Assembly: GCF_049800835.1 (NCBI RefSeq)
Contig: NZ_JBNAFU010000008.1
Span: 124,001 to 188,000 of the forward strand
Direction of reading: 5' to 3'
Origin: Dinoroseobacter sp049800835
Lineage (GTDB): Bacteria; Pseudomonadota; Alphaproteobacteria; Rhodobacterales; Rhodobacteraceae
DNA: 64,000 nt
Shown here: piece after piece, positions 26,043-35,625 of the stretch
How positions within the stretch are numbered: position 1 is the first letter of the stretch
How the letters are laid out: each line of letters begins with the position of its first letter
Made by a program: the position numbers and the translations under genes
The notes under the pieces: generated by a model
Seen by the model: the letters and a program-made list of their open reading frames with translations, nothing else
Told to the model about the DNA's origin: nothing
The model's database searches: none

Positions 26043-26821
26043 TATTGCGCCGCTTTGGGCCGCATATCGGCCATCCCGCGAGAAAGCGCCTCGAAAATCT
26101 TGTCGACCAGATCGGTGAACTCGGGTCTGCGCGACAAGTCAGGCGATCGCGGGCGCGGCAGGTCGATGGCCAGATCGGCGATCACGCTGGCCGGTCGCGG
26201 CGACAGGACGATCACCCTGTCGGACAGCATCACCGCCTCGCTCACCGAATGGGTCACGAGGATCGTCGTGGTACCGCGTGCCTCCCAGATGCTGGGCAGA
26301 TCGTTTGCCAGTTGCTGGCGTGTCAATTCATCTACCGCGCCGAACGGTTCGTCCAACAGCAAAAGGTCCGGTTGTGTCGAGAGCGCGCGGGCGATGGCAG
26401 CGCGCTGGCGCATGCCCCCGGACAATTCCGCCGGTCGCGCGTCGCCAAATCCGCTTAGCCCGACAAGGTCGATCAGTTGGTCGATTGCGCGAGTGTCTTT
26501 CGGTCGGCGCGCGAGGTCGAGCGCCAGGTCGATGTTCTTGCGCACGCTACGCCACGGCAAGAGAGAAGGATCCTGAAATGCAATCGCAAGCTCGGCCCGG
26601 CGCAGTGTCTCTGCCGGGGGCTGGCCGCCGATTGATATGTCGCCGGATGTAGGCTCCTCGAGCCCGGCGATCATCCGCAGCAGCGTGGACTTCCCGCAGC
26701 CGGACGGACCGACCAGCGCAGTCGTATGCCCGGCGGTGAAGGCAAGATCCGTGGGGCGGACCGCTTCCACCGTTGCGCCGAACGTCTTGGCGACCCCGAT
26801 ACAGACAACAGGCACGGACAT
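26042..26821 (-). CDS. ABC importer ATPase (TauB/SsuB/ThiZ-like)
   Basis: 259 aa. Walker A is GPSGCGKST at 38-46, the Q-loop AFQDPSLLPW, the signature LSGGMRQRAAIARAL, Walker B LLLLDEPFGAVDE and the switch TILVTHSVSEAV. The order and the FQDPSLLPWRSV wording are typical of the nitrate/taurine/sulfonate/HMP subfamily. It powers the fused permease, sharing a base with that gene's start, and lies 10 nt after the binding-protein gene. Substrate assignment rests on the binding protein. Confidence 0.93.
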   Translation of the reverse strand: MSVPVVCIGVAKTFGATVEAVRPTDLAFTAGHTTALVGPSGCGKSTLLRMIAGLEEPTSGDISIGGQPPAETLRRAELAIAFQDPSLLPWRSVRKNIDLALDLARRPKDTRAIDQLIDLVGLSGFGDARPAELSGGMRQRAAIARALSTQPDLLLLDEPFGAVDELTRQQLANDLPSIWEARGTTTILVTHSVSEAVMLSDRVIVLSPRPASVIADLAIDLPRPRSPDLSRRPEFTDLVDKIFEALSRGMADMRPKAAQ

Positions 26822-26831
26822 GCGCGGCGGC

Positions 26832-27845
26832 TCAGGCGCCGTGGACTTCTTCGAGGATGGACCGGTCCCACAAATCCGGTGTTACCGTCCGTCCCAGAAG
26901 CGCGAGCGTTTCGATGTTTGCCGCAACAGTCTCGTCGGTCCACCAGCCGAAGCCGTTCGCGTCGGTCAGATCCGAGAACATCAGCGGCACCTGTCGCGCG
27001 GCTTGCAGGCGTTGCGTTTCAAGGTCAAGCCCGGCATCAGGGAACATCGCGAGCGTCAGGTCCGTTGCCGCATCGGTGTCCTCGCGGTACGTGTCCCACC
27101 CCCGTACCTCGCCCTTCATCAGCGCGACGATCTCCTCCCGGCGATTTGCAAGGCTGTCTTCAGTCGCGATGTAGGTCTGCGAATGCACCGCGTATCCGTA
27201 ATCGGCCATCAGCATGGTGACGTTGTCGACCCCTTGGATGGTCATCGCAACTGGCAAATCAGTCTCCCAGCTCAGCAGACAATCGACCTCGCCAGCCACG
27301 AGTGGTTGCGGCGAGTACTGCGTCGGCACGATCTCGATCGCGTCGATGTCCACACCGTTCAGCGTGCACAGTGCTTGTAAGACCGGACGGTTTGCCAGTG
27401 CCATCCCGATGCGCTTGCCCTCCAGGTCCCCGGGCACGTTCACCGGGTTGGCTGCCAGCGAGGTGATGGCAAAGGGATTGTTCTGCATTGCAACGCCGAG
27501 GATCTTGAAGGGCGCGCCTTCCTCAACCGCCGCCGCCGTGTAGTCGGCCGCCGAGATCCCGATCAACGCCGTTCCGGAGACCACCGGTGGTTCGACGGGC
27601 GCGTTCGGTCCGCCTTGCTGAAGCGCCACGTCCAGACCGGCCTCCCGCCACCAGCCGCGCTCAAGCGCGATGTAGCTTCCTGCAAACTGTGTCGAATGCA
27701 ACCACGACAGCTGAAAGTTCACTTGTGTTTGTGCGTGTGCCGTTCGCGGGCCAAAGCCGATTGCGCCAACAGCTGCCGCCGCCCCTCCGGTTGCAAGTAA
27801 ATGACGACGGGTCAGGACTGGTGCGGAGTTCATGTTCATATCCAT
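26832..27845 (-). CDS. NMT1/ThiY-type ABC substrate-binding protein with Tat signal
   Basis: 337 aa if ATG 27845 is used; ATGs at 27839 and 27833 are alternatives and none has a strong ribosome-binding site. A twin-arginine signal (LTRRHLLATGG, RR at 13-14) ends near AHA at 38. The mature protein matches NMT1/THI5-like periplasmic proteins: VNFQLSWLHSTQFAGSYIALERGWWREAGLDVALQQGGPNAP, then VEEGAPFKILGVAMQNNPFAITSL. ThiY members bind formylaminopyrimidine for thiamine salvage. No thiamine-pyrophosphate riboswitch is recognisable upstream, so the ligand remains uncertain. Confidence 0.85.
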   Translation of the reverse strand: MDMNMNSAPVLTRRHLLATGGAAAAVGAIGFGPRTAHAQTQVNFQLSWLHSTQFAGSYIALERGWWREAGLDVALQQGGPNAPVEPPVVSGTALIGISAADYTAAAVEEGAPFKILGVAMQNNPFAITSLAANPVNVPGDLEGKRIGMALANRPVLQALCTLNGVDIDAIEIVPTQYSPQPLVAGEVDCLLSWETDLPVAMTIQGVDNVTMLMADYGYAVHSQTYIATEDSLANRREEIVALMKGEVRGWDTYREDTDAATDLTLAMFPDAGLDLETQRLQAARQVPLMFSDLTDANGFGWWTDETVAANIETLALLGRTVTPDLWDRSILEEVHGA

Positions 27846-28261
27846 TGCGATTACGGGACTATCTGTCTGAAATAAGAATAGGTTAACATGTCTGGAGGAC
27901 AGGTGCATTTGGTCGCATCAACCAAACGTGTTCGCCGAAAGCCTTCCTCGATGCGGTTATTCGGCCCGAACCTGCCACGAATTGTCATATGCCTGCAAAA
28001 AGCCACGCGCCCGCGCACCGGTGCCTTGGCGAAAACCCGCTGCACACAGCCCAAAAAAGGCGCTTTGATGCTCAAGTGGTCAACAGTTTGAGCGAGTTTC
28101 GCCCGCCCAAGACATCACGTGTTCCGCACCAGGACAGTTTTTTGTGGCTTTGGAGAATAAACCGGCGAACTTATGCGTAGAGGATATGACACCCAACGGA
28201 TTTCGTCTGTGCTTGCTGCCGAAGAAGACTGCAAGTACCTGAACTTTAAGAGGATGCGCAC
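27846..28261. other. Divergent intergenic region between the ABC operon and cytochrome b561
   Basis: 416 nt between two divergent genes. It contains an inverted repeat at 27908-27926 (listed separately) and the AAGAGGATGC ribosome-binding site of the b561 gene at its right end. A 30-codon frame (28173-28265) overlaps the b561 start as ATGA but has no recognisable features. I looked for the conserved core of a TPP riboswitch on the minus strand and did not see it. Confidence 0.5.
27908..27926. promoter_or_regulatory. Inverted repeat, possible operator for the ABC importer operon
   Basis: TTTGGT and ACCAAA form a perfect 6-bp inverted repeat with a 7-nt spacer, 63 nt upstream of the binding-protein start. 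Size and spacing fit a dimeric regulator's site. No regulator gene is adjacent, so this is only a candidate. Confidence 0.3.
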
Positions 28262-28810
28262 ATGACCGTCTCAACTTCGACCTACCGAACACCGGCGCGC
28301 TGGCTTCACTGGTCCATGGCGGCCCTGATCCTCGCGATGATCCCGGCAGGCGTCATCATGATCCAGGAGGGGCTTAACCGGCCTCTGCAAAACACCCTGT
28401 TCATCTTTCACAAGAATGTTGGGGTCCTGCTCTTGTTGATGGTTGCGCTGCGGTTGCTTTACCGCTGGCGCAATCCGCCACCGCCAGAGCCTGCGGGTCT
28501 GCCGGGTTGGCAAACCAAAATTGCCGGAATGACGCACATGCTGCTTTATGGGCTCCTGGTTTTGATGCCCGTGGCCGGATACACGCGGGTCAAAGCCGGG
28601 GGCTTCCCGGTAGAAACACTCGATGCACTTGGCGTCCCGTCGCTTGTGCCGCGCTCCGATGCACTCGCGGCGTTCGCAAAGGCGGTGCATTATTACGGCA
28701 GCTGGGCAATCGCGATCCTTGTGGCCATGCACATCGGTGCGGCGCTGTTTCACCGGTTTGTGAAGAAAGATGCGGTTTTTGCCCGCATGTGGCCGGGCGC
28801 CTCGACTTAG
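28262..28810 (+). CDS. Cytochrome b561-family protein
   Basis: 182 aa with four membrane helices (~15-33, ~47-67, ~88-108, ~145-165). Candidate haem ligands are H16 (RWLHWSM), H50 (FIFHKNVG), H143 (AVHYYGSW) and H157 (AMHIGAALFH), spaced as in bacterial b561 (CybB) proteins, which move electrons between quinol and acceptors such as superoxide in the inner membrane. The ATG at 28262 follows AAGAGG by about 8 nt. It stands alone: the next gene starts 154 nt downstream and is unrelated. Confidence 0.92.
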   Translation: MTVSTSTYRTPARWLHWSMAALILAMIPAGVIMIQEGLNRPLQNTLFIFHKNVGVLLLLMVALRLLYRWRNPPPPEPAGLPGWQTKIAGMTHMLLYGLLVLMPVAGYTRVKAGGFPVETLDALGVPSLVPRSDALAAFAKAVHYYGSWAIAILVAMHIGAALFHRFVKKDAVFARMWPGAST

Positions 28811-28964
28811 GCCCAAGGACCAACCTTCCTGTGATGGTTCACGCGCGGCTGGTGTTGCAGAACAGTTCCTGAGAGCGGGCCGTGCCGACGCGCCACGAGA
28901 GCCCGCTTGAAAACGAAACGGGGTGTCGATAGGCTTTTCCGAAGCCATTTAAGCGACTGATACT

Positions 28965-31900
28965 GTGAAGCATTCCCCCAAGCGTATTTTGCGCAACCAG
29001 TTCATTGTGCCCTTCGGACGGTTCCGTATCAATCGGCCGAGGCAATCCGAAAACAGCCCTGTTCTGGTTGGGCGCGAGGGCCAGCGCGCCTTCTTTGTCG
29101 ATGCGTTGACCGGCATAGGCGAGCGTGGCGCATTTCTGATCACCGGACGGCGCGGTGTCGGCAAGACGACCTTCGTTGAAAACTGCCTATACGACTATCG
29201 GCAGAACTCGTTCCGTCGCTTTCTGGGGAGCGGTGTAGGTCGGACGGTCTATGACTTTCTGTTGCTGCTTGTCTTTTCGCTTGCGGTCATCGGGGTGCTC
29301 CTTGCAAGCGGGGAATTGCTGACCTTCCTCGTCCCGGGCGTCAAGGACAGCCCGTTGCTCGCATTGCCATTGCTGATCTGTGTTGCCATCGCTGGCGCAC
29401 CCTTACTGGCGGGGCTGCGCATCCTGCGCACCTGTCTGAGTGTGCTTGTCGGCAGCTTTGCGCCAATTCTCACCTTGCTACTTGCAGTGCTGATTGTCGC
29501 GGTGATCCTTGTGGTGCCGCCCTTTGGGGCTCCGACCCAGTCGGTTTCCCTGCTGGTCCTCGGGGTGGGTATTCTCTACGCCTCTGGCTCGCTTTTCGTG
29601 TTCAAAGCGCCGCTGCCTTTGGGCAGGTACAGCGAGGGAACATTTCAACGCTCGGCACGCTGGGGCACGTTTCTTGTCCTGAGCATGAACCTCATATTTC
29701 CCGTTTGCCTTGTGTCGCTGGGTATTGCAGCCGCGTATTTCGGTTTTGCTTTCGCAACCGATTTTGCCGACAAAACCCTCGAACAGATTGCGTCCGCGAA
29801 GCTCGAAGAGGTCCATTCCTATGGCGTCGTAGGGATTGGTTTCGCCATGATCCTCGGGTCGATACTTGGACACAACTTTGCCGTGGCAACCATTACGAAG
29901 AAAAAGACCAACGAGGTATCCGAGGAGTTGGCGATCTCGCGGTTGCTGGTCTTTCAAACCACGATATTGGTTGGGCTTGGCTTTGCCACGTACGTTGCTG
30001 TTGGTGCAGCCATGGGGATTGGCGATTGGCACTATGTGGGAAAGGCTTTTCTCGCAGGGCTGTTCTTTTTCCTTGCCGTTTATGCAAGGCGGGTGTGGGC
30101 CTATCTTGGTTGGGACTTCCTCGGTTTCCTGTTTCGCCAGTCTGATCAAAAAACGGATAGCGACGCCGATCAGGCAAACAAACATCAGCCCCGGTTCTTC
30201 GCACCACCTGTCGAAGCCGTGATGGCGTTGAAGGCCTTTGCGTTCATCCTGATATCGGTTCAGCTGCTGTACCCGGTTCTCGCCCCCGTGCTTTCGATAG
30301 CCGACGACGTCGAGAAGGTTATGGTTCATCAAGACATTTCAGATGTCGATAAACTACCGGAAACCATCCGGGAAACCTGTCGACTGCCGGATCAGACTGC
30401 ATGCCGCCCGCCTTTGAAATGGGCAAGCAGCATTGTCTTTCGCGGAGCCGAAGCTGACAAGGCCGCTCCGCAGGAACTGCCGACCCTGTTTACCTTCGAG
30501 TCCCGCGAGGCCGTTGGATGGTTCATCGCGGTGTTCGTGCTTCTGTTCTGCCTGTTTCTGGTTGAATACGAGTGGATAAACCGGCCTTTCGTGAACCAGC
30601 GCCAGCCACGATCCCTTGACCGTGGGCCGCGCAAGCCTCAGCAGGTTCACCATCACCTTGATCCCATATGGTTCGAAGTGTCGGCAGCACGGCAGTTCGC
30701 CCGGATCAAGCGGGAAAATGAGAAAAAGAAACTCAGACCCGTAGAAAAGCGCGAACTCATCGATCTGTACGAACCGAAAGAGACCCGCGACAAGGCGTTC
30801 ACGGACGACTCGCTCTTTGGCCGTCGGTATATGCTGCAACGCCGGATGTTGCGCCGCTTTCGGATGATGGAGCAGACCACGTTCGCCTTCGGCGTCACCC
30901 GCCTCTGGCTTCCGGTGATCGAAGTGAACGTGAACCTTGGATTTGACTCGCTGGACCACCGCGGCGTTACCCATGCGATGCTGGATGGTTTGCGGCGCGC
31001 CTATCGCAGGACCTTCGTCCGGTTCGGAACGTCTTACCAGCTCATTCGCGCATTCGGCCTGACGTTCAGCCTGACGATTTTCGTGGGCGTACTTGGAAAT
31101 GCCTGGTTCGACTTTCAGGACATGAGCCTCCAGCGCAACGCCGATACATTCATCGTTGCAAGTGACGGTGGTCGACCCACGGCGGCACTGGGCCCGTGCG
31201 ATTTCGTTGCGCAAATGACCACCAGCAGCGGGATCATGGTGCCACGCATTGTCTGCATGTTGCCGGGCGCGGTGTCCGAGCCGCTTCTCAAGTTCCTCTA
31301 TACCGAACTGGTCCCGTTTCCGCTGCCCGAGCGCTTCATCAACGCCCAGCCCTCGAGCTTCGTGGGCGAGCCGGTGTTCTGGTTCGTGCACAGAAATTCC
31401 GGTTTGCCCACTTTTGGGCGGGACGGCTGGATCGAGAACGTGCCCTCGCTGTCCGTTCGGGTCTATCACATTGTGCTGGCTTTGCTTCTGTTTGCTCTGC
31501 TGCAAAGGATCGGGCGTCACTTCCCCCTGCTGCCGTATCGTAGAAACCTCTCGCGGATCGAAGGGTTGCTGGACGAATTGACCCTGCGGCGCGCAGACAG
31601 CCGCAGTGCGCGTTCCGGGTTGTCGCTTCCATCGCTGTTCGGTGCGTCCACCGAGCGAGAGACGACAATGGGCGTCGAGACATCGCGCGAAGCGATGGAC
31701 CCGCGCACGGTGGAGTTGAAGTTTCTGGCCTTGTTGAACGACCTGCGCAACAAATCCCCCAGCGGCAATCATCGAAAGCCGCCAAGGCTTACGATACCGA
31801 TGCCGGACATTCATTTTGTCTTCGACGAACTGGACAAGTTGAGCGGCGTGGCGGCTCCGCAATTCTCGCTCCACGGTGTGGCGGAACAGGATCACAAAGC

Positions 31901-34900
31901 GATCGACAGTGAACGACAGCGGGCCTACAAGCTCCACCGCCTGCTTTCGGATATGAAACGGGTGATTTCAGCCGCGCCCGCGCGGTTCATCTTTGTCGGC
32001 GGCAGATCCCTGCACGACGAATGGGTGCGCGACCAGAACCGTCTGGGCAGTACGCAACCCCTTTTGACATCGATTTTCGATCACGAGATCTATCTGCCGT
32101 CTCTGCTGGTGGACCTGCCGCGGGCGCGCCACGACAATGCGCTAGTCCCGCAAAGCGCCCAGTCTCGCAAAGCGCTTGACCTGAGGGTCCGCGAGTTTCT
32201 TGTCGCCCAGTATCAGAGCGCGGATCAGCTGGAAAAGGAACTGCGCGCAAGTCGGTACCTGCCGTGGCTCGGACTGCGCAAGATGGATGGGTCCACCAAC
32301 CTGTTTACCGACCACGTCGCACGTCAGAGGGAGCGTTTCGCCAATTTCATTCTCATAGATGCGCGTTTCGGAACCAACGGCACCGACAAGCAGCGTAATG
32401 ACGGGGTCGAGGCGCTGCGCATCATCTGGAAGCAGGAGTTCTTTTCCAGTCTCTTGGGCTTCCTGTCCTATCGGTCGGCAGGATCGCCAAAGAAACTGAA
32501 CGAGTTGATAAGTGATCTCGTCCGGCCCAGTGGATCTTTCCTGAGCCCAGAAATTGGCGGCCACGCCGAGGTCCCGACATCTCGCGATGCCCTGGTACTG
32601 GACGAAAAGCAGATCTACCGGGTTCAGTTCATTAACTCCGTCTTCCGCCATATCGAGGCGAGCTTTGGCGAAGATCTCTTGCAACGCGATGACAAGATCA
32701 CGATCAACACGATCTTCATGTTCGATTTCCTCATGAAAATGCATAATCGCGCGTTTTCATGGTCGTCGATCGAACGACTGGACGAGTTGGCGCATATCCA
32801 TCGCGCGCCTGATTTGCGCAGGTTGTTCGATGCCGTGATCCTCAATTCGGCGGAGCGCTATTTCCACCGCGTCTTGAATGGCCTGTTCGCGTTTCGGTTC
32901 CGTTCGGAACTGGCCACGGAGATCAGGTATCTGTCGCGCATTTCACAAGCCGAAATGGCCGCGCTGAATTTCACGCTTGATGAGAGCCAGGAACTCAAGG
33001 CCACGTTTACGGAGATGCTGGAGGATGCGGGAGAAACGAACAGTGACCTGTTGATCGCCTTGGGGGAGCTGTACGAATTCGATCAGGCTTACGATGTGGC
33101 GCGTGGCTATTACGAGCGGGCCCTGAGGTCGGTTGATCAGGAGTTCGTGCGCCTGAACGGCGAGACCCTTACGACCGATGATCCCGTTGATCGCGAGATT
33201 GATGCAGTTTTGTCCCGTTCGGCGGGAGCGATGGCAAGGGCGCGCGTCGGCGCAAACGAACGGCACGAAATACTGCGATCGGACCGGGCGCGTCGCGAGC
33301 CGTCGCCGTATCTGCACGGCCTCGCAAGTCAATCGGAGGCTGCGAAAGTCGCCGTTCGGATGAATTTCCCATGGGCTTTGCGGCGTTTGCGTCTGATGCT
33401 TCAGATCGGCCTTACGTTCGAACAGCAGGCTGACGAAGAACGGGCGCAGGCCCAGTATTATTCCGCGCAACTGTTCGGCAGCACGATCCTGCGTGCTGCA
33501 CTGTCGCAAGAGGGGGAGGATGAGGCGCCTTTGCGGCACGTTCTCAAGCACTTGCCGCTTATTTTCCAACCGGTCTTTGCCAGTGCCTGGATTGCCGAGA
33601 AGTTCGAAGGGGGCGTTGATACCAGTCTGAGCATTCTTGAGCGTGAGCTGTTCTATCTGCGGGCCGAACTGCCTTTCGTGCACAGCCTTGACGCTACGCA
33701 GACTGGCGCACTCCCAACAGCTGTGGACGAGGGCGGGCGCGTCAAGAAACGGGACGCGGAGTCGAACCACGCATTGGTGATTGCGGAGCTGCACAACAAA
33801 GCCGGCGATCTTTACTTTTTCAAGGGGCGCTCTGGTTATCACGTAACGAACGGGGGGTTCCTGGACACGTTGAACGTGGATGATCCCAAGAACCGGACCT
33901 CTGGCACCGAAGGCTACCTGCTCAGGGCGCATTACCACTACGCGGTCGCACTGCACGAAGTGCGGCGCTTCGCCTTTTATAGAATGAACATCTCGCGGCA
34001 CCGGATGAACGTGGTCCGGAGCAGAGACGACAGCACCGACGCCAGAACAGACCTTTGGCCGACATTGGACAGCCGCAATCTTCCGACATTCGTGATGCAG
34101 ACAGCGTACAGTTCGCTGGTTGATCTTGCCGAAGTGACGTTGGGCCGGTCTTCGTTGATCGAGGCCTGGATCGAGCTGGGTAAAGAGACCCCACCTGACT
34201 TGAACGCGGTGTTTGACACGCCCTTTGACTGGACTGAGCGCGAGCAGACCACGCCGTTCGCCAAGCGGGCTTTCAGGAAGCTGCGTGAAGAGATCGATGG
34301 CTGGTTCCTGTGGAGCGATACCGAGACGCAAACCAGAAAAGACAAAGGGCCACAAAGCATCCTGCACGAGTATCTCGGCGCGTGGCATGCACAGGCAGAT
34401 ATGCCCGAAGACCGGCCCTTGGTCGGATTTGGTGAGGTTGGGCAGAACTACGAACGTATTCTAATCGCCCTGATGCTAAGCATGGCAGGCGGTCGTGCGG
34501 TCAATCGGTCCAACTATCCAGATGCCGCCAGTTTCGAGAGCCAGATCACGGCGGAGCATGTCATCCGCCTGTTGCGGGGCGTTCGGACCATTCTCGTGGC
34601 CGAGCGGCGCGCGGGGCAGGACGTGTCCGACCCGCAGATGCAGCACAGCCTGCATGCCTGCCGCGCGGGCCTCAAAGTGCAACCTGCGCATCTGTCCTTT
34701 ATCGCCAGACTGGTGGAGATTGGTGTCCTCGCGACAGAGCGGATCGTGGAACTGCGCAAATTCTCTTATCCGAAGGCTGAACGGAAAGCGGAGGACGACG
34801 TCGAAGATGCATACGCGACAACCGATACCTCGATGATCGTTGCAGCCGCTCTCGCGGCTGAGATGCAGTTGCTGGTATCGGCAGTCGGGAGCCTTGTTGA

Positions 34901-35594
34901 CTCACAAGCTTTGGTGCACAGCTACTTCAGAGCGCAGTTGGTGGATCACTGCGCAAGGCATGGTCAAGCGTTGCATGCGCTCAGCAAGAAGATGCTAAGC
35001 GAAGACCTGATCGACAACGTCGAATCCTACCAGTTGAACTTCTCGGAGGATGAATGTGAAAGCGGATTGACCAAGATCCGCCGCAGTGGCCGTGCCCTGC
35101 TGATCTATCTGGTTACGCACCACAAGTACCCTGCACTTACCAACATGACCGCCCTGAAAGCCCTGATCGACGATGCTCTGGCCGTTGATGGTTGCCTCGC
35201 AAAGCCCTTGCGTGGAACCGCCATGGCGGAGCGCTCGGATGCGGCCTCGCGGCGCTGCGCGGAAGCCGAGCTTTGGATAGACGAACTGCTGGAGCGCGAG
35301 AAGCTGATCGATGCGCCGATGCATTTTCCACCTTCCAATCTGGCAGAAACCCTGAGTCTCTGGACCATGGTCGAGGAGGGCACGACGGACTGGTCCGACA
35401 TGGCGCGCAAGTTCCGCTGGCGTGCAGAGCAGTCCTTCACGATGGGCCGGCAGTATTACCAGAACCTGTCGCGGCTGATCTACCTGTTCGATGATTTCAA
35501 CGACCGGCGGCGCCACTCGGTACATGCTGGACAGATGGGTATGGCGGACATCCTTGCGCTCTACCGTGCTGTGCTGGATCGCCGGAAATACTGA
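28965..35594 (+). CDS. 2,209-residue membrane P-loop NTPase, KAP/STAND-like, with helical-repeat C-terminus
   Basis: Not assignable to a named family. The GTG at 28965 is the first start after an in-frame TAA at 28950. A VGREGQ box (35-40) leads into Walker A GRRGVGKTT (61-69). About 11-12 hydrophobic helices follow, clustered at ~95-445 and near 515, 695 and 835. A Walker B-like strand, HFVFDELDK (residues 950-958), comes almost 900 residues after Walker A, followed by a sensor-like strand ARFIFVGGRSL near 1005. KAP-type NTPases also carry membrane helices between Walker A and B, but a far smaller insertion. The C-terminal ~1,200 residues are helical with tetratricopeptide-like stretches (~1361-1388, ~1601-1620, ~1650-1670). 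This layout resembles sensor NTPases of immunity or signalling systems. It is monocistronic with host-like composition. Function unknown. Confidence 0.8.
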   Translation: MKHSPKRILRNQFIVPFGRFRINRPRQSENSPVLVGREGQRAFFVDALTGIGERGAFLITGRRGVGKTTFVENCLYDYRQNSFRRFLGSGVGRTVYDFLLLLVFSLAVIGVLLASGELLTFLVPGVKDSPLLALPLLICVAIAGAPLLAGLRILRTCLSVLVGSFAPILTLLLAVLIVAVILVVPPFGAPTQSVSLLVLGVGILYASGSLFVFKAPLPLGRYSEGTFQRSARWGTFLVLSMNLIFPVCLVSLGIAAAYFGFAFATDFADKTLEQIASAKLEEVHSYGVVGIGFAMILGSILGHNFAVATITKKKTNEVSEELAISRLLVFQTTILVGLGFATYVAVGAAMGIGDWHYVGKAFLAGLFFFLAVYARRVWAYLGWDFLGFLFRQSDQKTDSDADQANKHQPRFFAPPVEAVMALKAFAFILISVQLLYPVLAPVLSIADDVEKVMVHQDISDVDKLPETIRETCRLPDQTACRPPLKWASSIVFRGAEADKAAPQELPTLFTFESREAVGWFIAVFVLLFCLFLVEYEWINRPFVNQRQPRSLDRGPRKPQQVHHHLDPIWFEVSAARQFARIKRENEKKKLRPVEKRELIDLYEPKETRDKAFTDDSLFGRRYMLQRRMLRRFRMMEQTTFAFGVTRLWLPVIEVNVNLGFDSLDHRGVTHAMLDGLRRAYRRTFVRFGTSYQLIRAFGLTFSLTIFVGVLGNAWFDFQDMSLQRNADTFIVASDGGRPTAALGPCDFVAQMTTSSGIMVPRIVCMLPGAVSEPLLKFLYTELVPFPLPERFINAQPSSFVGEPVFWFVHRNSGLPTFGRDGWIENVPSLSVRVYHIVLALLLFALLQRIGRHFPLLPYRRNLSRIEGLLDELTLRRADSRSARSGLSLPSLFGASTERETTMGVETSREAMDPRTVELKFLALLNDLRNKSPSGNHRKPPRLTIPMPDIHFVFDELDKLSGVAAPQFSLHGVAEQDHKAIDSERQRAYKLHRLLSDMKRVISAAPARFIFVGGRSLHDEWVRDQNRLGSTQPLLTSIFDHEIYLPSLLVDLPRARHDNALVPQSAQSRKALDLRVREFLVAQYQSADQLEKELRASRYLPWLGLRKMDGSTNLFTDHVARQRERFANFILIDARFGTNGTDKQRNDGVEALRIIWKQEFFSSLLGFLSYRSAGSPKKLNELISDLVRPSGSFLSPEIGGHAEVPTSRDALVLDEKQIYRVQFINSVFRHIEASFGEDLLQRDDKITINTIFMFDFLMKMHNRAFSWSSIERLDELAHIHRAPDLRRLFDAVILNSAERYFHRVLNGLFAFRFRSELATEIRYLSRISQAEMAALNFTLDESQELKATFTEMLEDAGETNSDLLIALGELYEFDQAYDVARGYYERALRSVDQEFVRLNGETLTTDDPVDREIDAVLSRSAGAMARARVGANERHEILRSDRARREPSPYLHGLASQSEAAKVAVRMNFPWALRRLRLMLQIGLTFEQQADEERAQAQYYSAQLFGSTILRAALSQEGEDEAPLRHVLKHLPLIFQPVFASAWIAEKFEGGVDTSLSILERELFYLRAELPFVHSLDATQTGALPTAVDEGGRVKKRDAESNHALVIAELHNKAGDLYFFKGRSGYHVTNGGFLDTLNVDDPKNRTSGTEGYLLRAHYHYAVALHEVRRFAFYRMNISRHRMNVVRSRDDSTDARTDLWPTLDSRNLPTFVMQTAYSSLVDLAEVTLGRSSLIEAWIELGKETPPDLNAVFDTPFDWTEREQTTPFAKRAFRKLREEIDGWFLWSDTETQTRKDKGPQSILHEYLGAWHAQADMPEDRPLVGFGEVGQNYERILIALMLSMAGGRAVNRSNYPDAASFESQITAEHVIRLLRGVRTILVAERRAGQDVSDPQMQHSLHACRAGLKVQPAHLSFIARLVEIGVLATERIVELRKFSYPKAERKAEDDVEDAYATTDTSMIVAAALAAEMQLLVSAVGSLVDSQALVHSYFRAQLVDHCARHGQALHALSKKMLSEDLIDNVESYQLNFSEDECESGLTKIRRSGRALLIYLVTHHKYPALTNMTALKALIDDALAVDGCLAKPLRGTAMAERSDAASRRCAEAELWIDELLEREKLIDAPMHFPPSNLAETLSLWTMVEEGTTDWSDMARKFRWRAEQSFTMGRQYYQNLSRLIYLFDDFNDRRRHSVHAGQMGMADILALYRAVLDRRKY

Positions 35595-35602
35595 AGCCTG
35601 TG

Positions 35603-35625
35603 GGGCTGCCTCAGAACGGCAGCCC
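35603..35625. terminator. Hairpin terminator between the giant NTPase gene and pobA
   Basis: GGGCTGCC and GGCAGCCC form a perfect 8-bp GC-rich stem with a 7-nt loop, 8 nt after the NTPase stop codon. On the + strand a short T-run (TTTT) follows about 7 nt later. The stem also covers the last codons of the convergent pobA gene. Confidence 0.5.

Noticed and set aside
24822..26576. 584-codon plus-strand frame
   Set aside because: Antisense shadow of the ABC permease and ATPase genes; composition is dominated by Arg, His and Gln.
27846..28000. TPP riboswitch upstream of the ThiY-like gene
   Set aside because: The conserved core sequences of the riboswitch were not found on the minus strand.
28173..28265. 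30-codon frame overlapping the cytochrome b561 start
   Set aside because: No ribosome-binding site and no recognisable leader-peptide feature.
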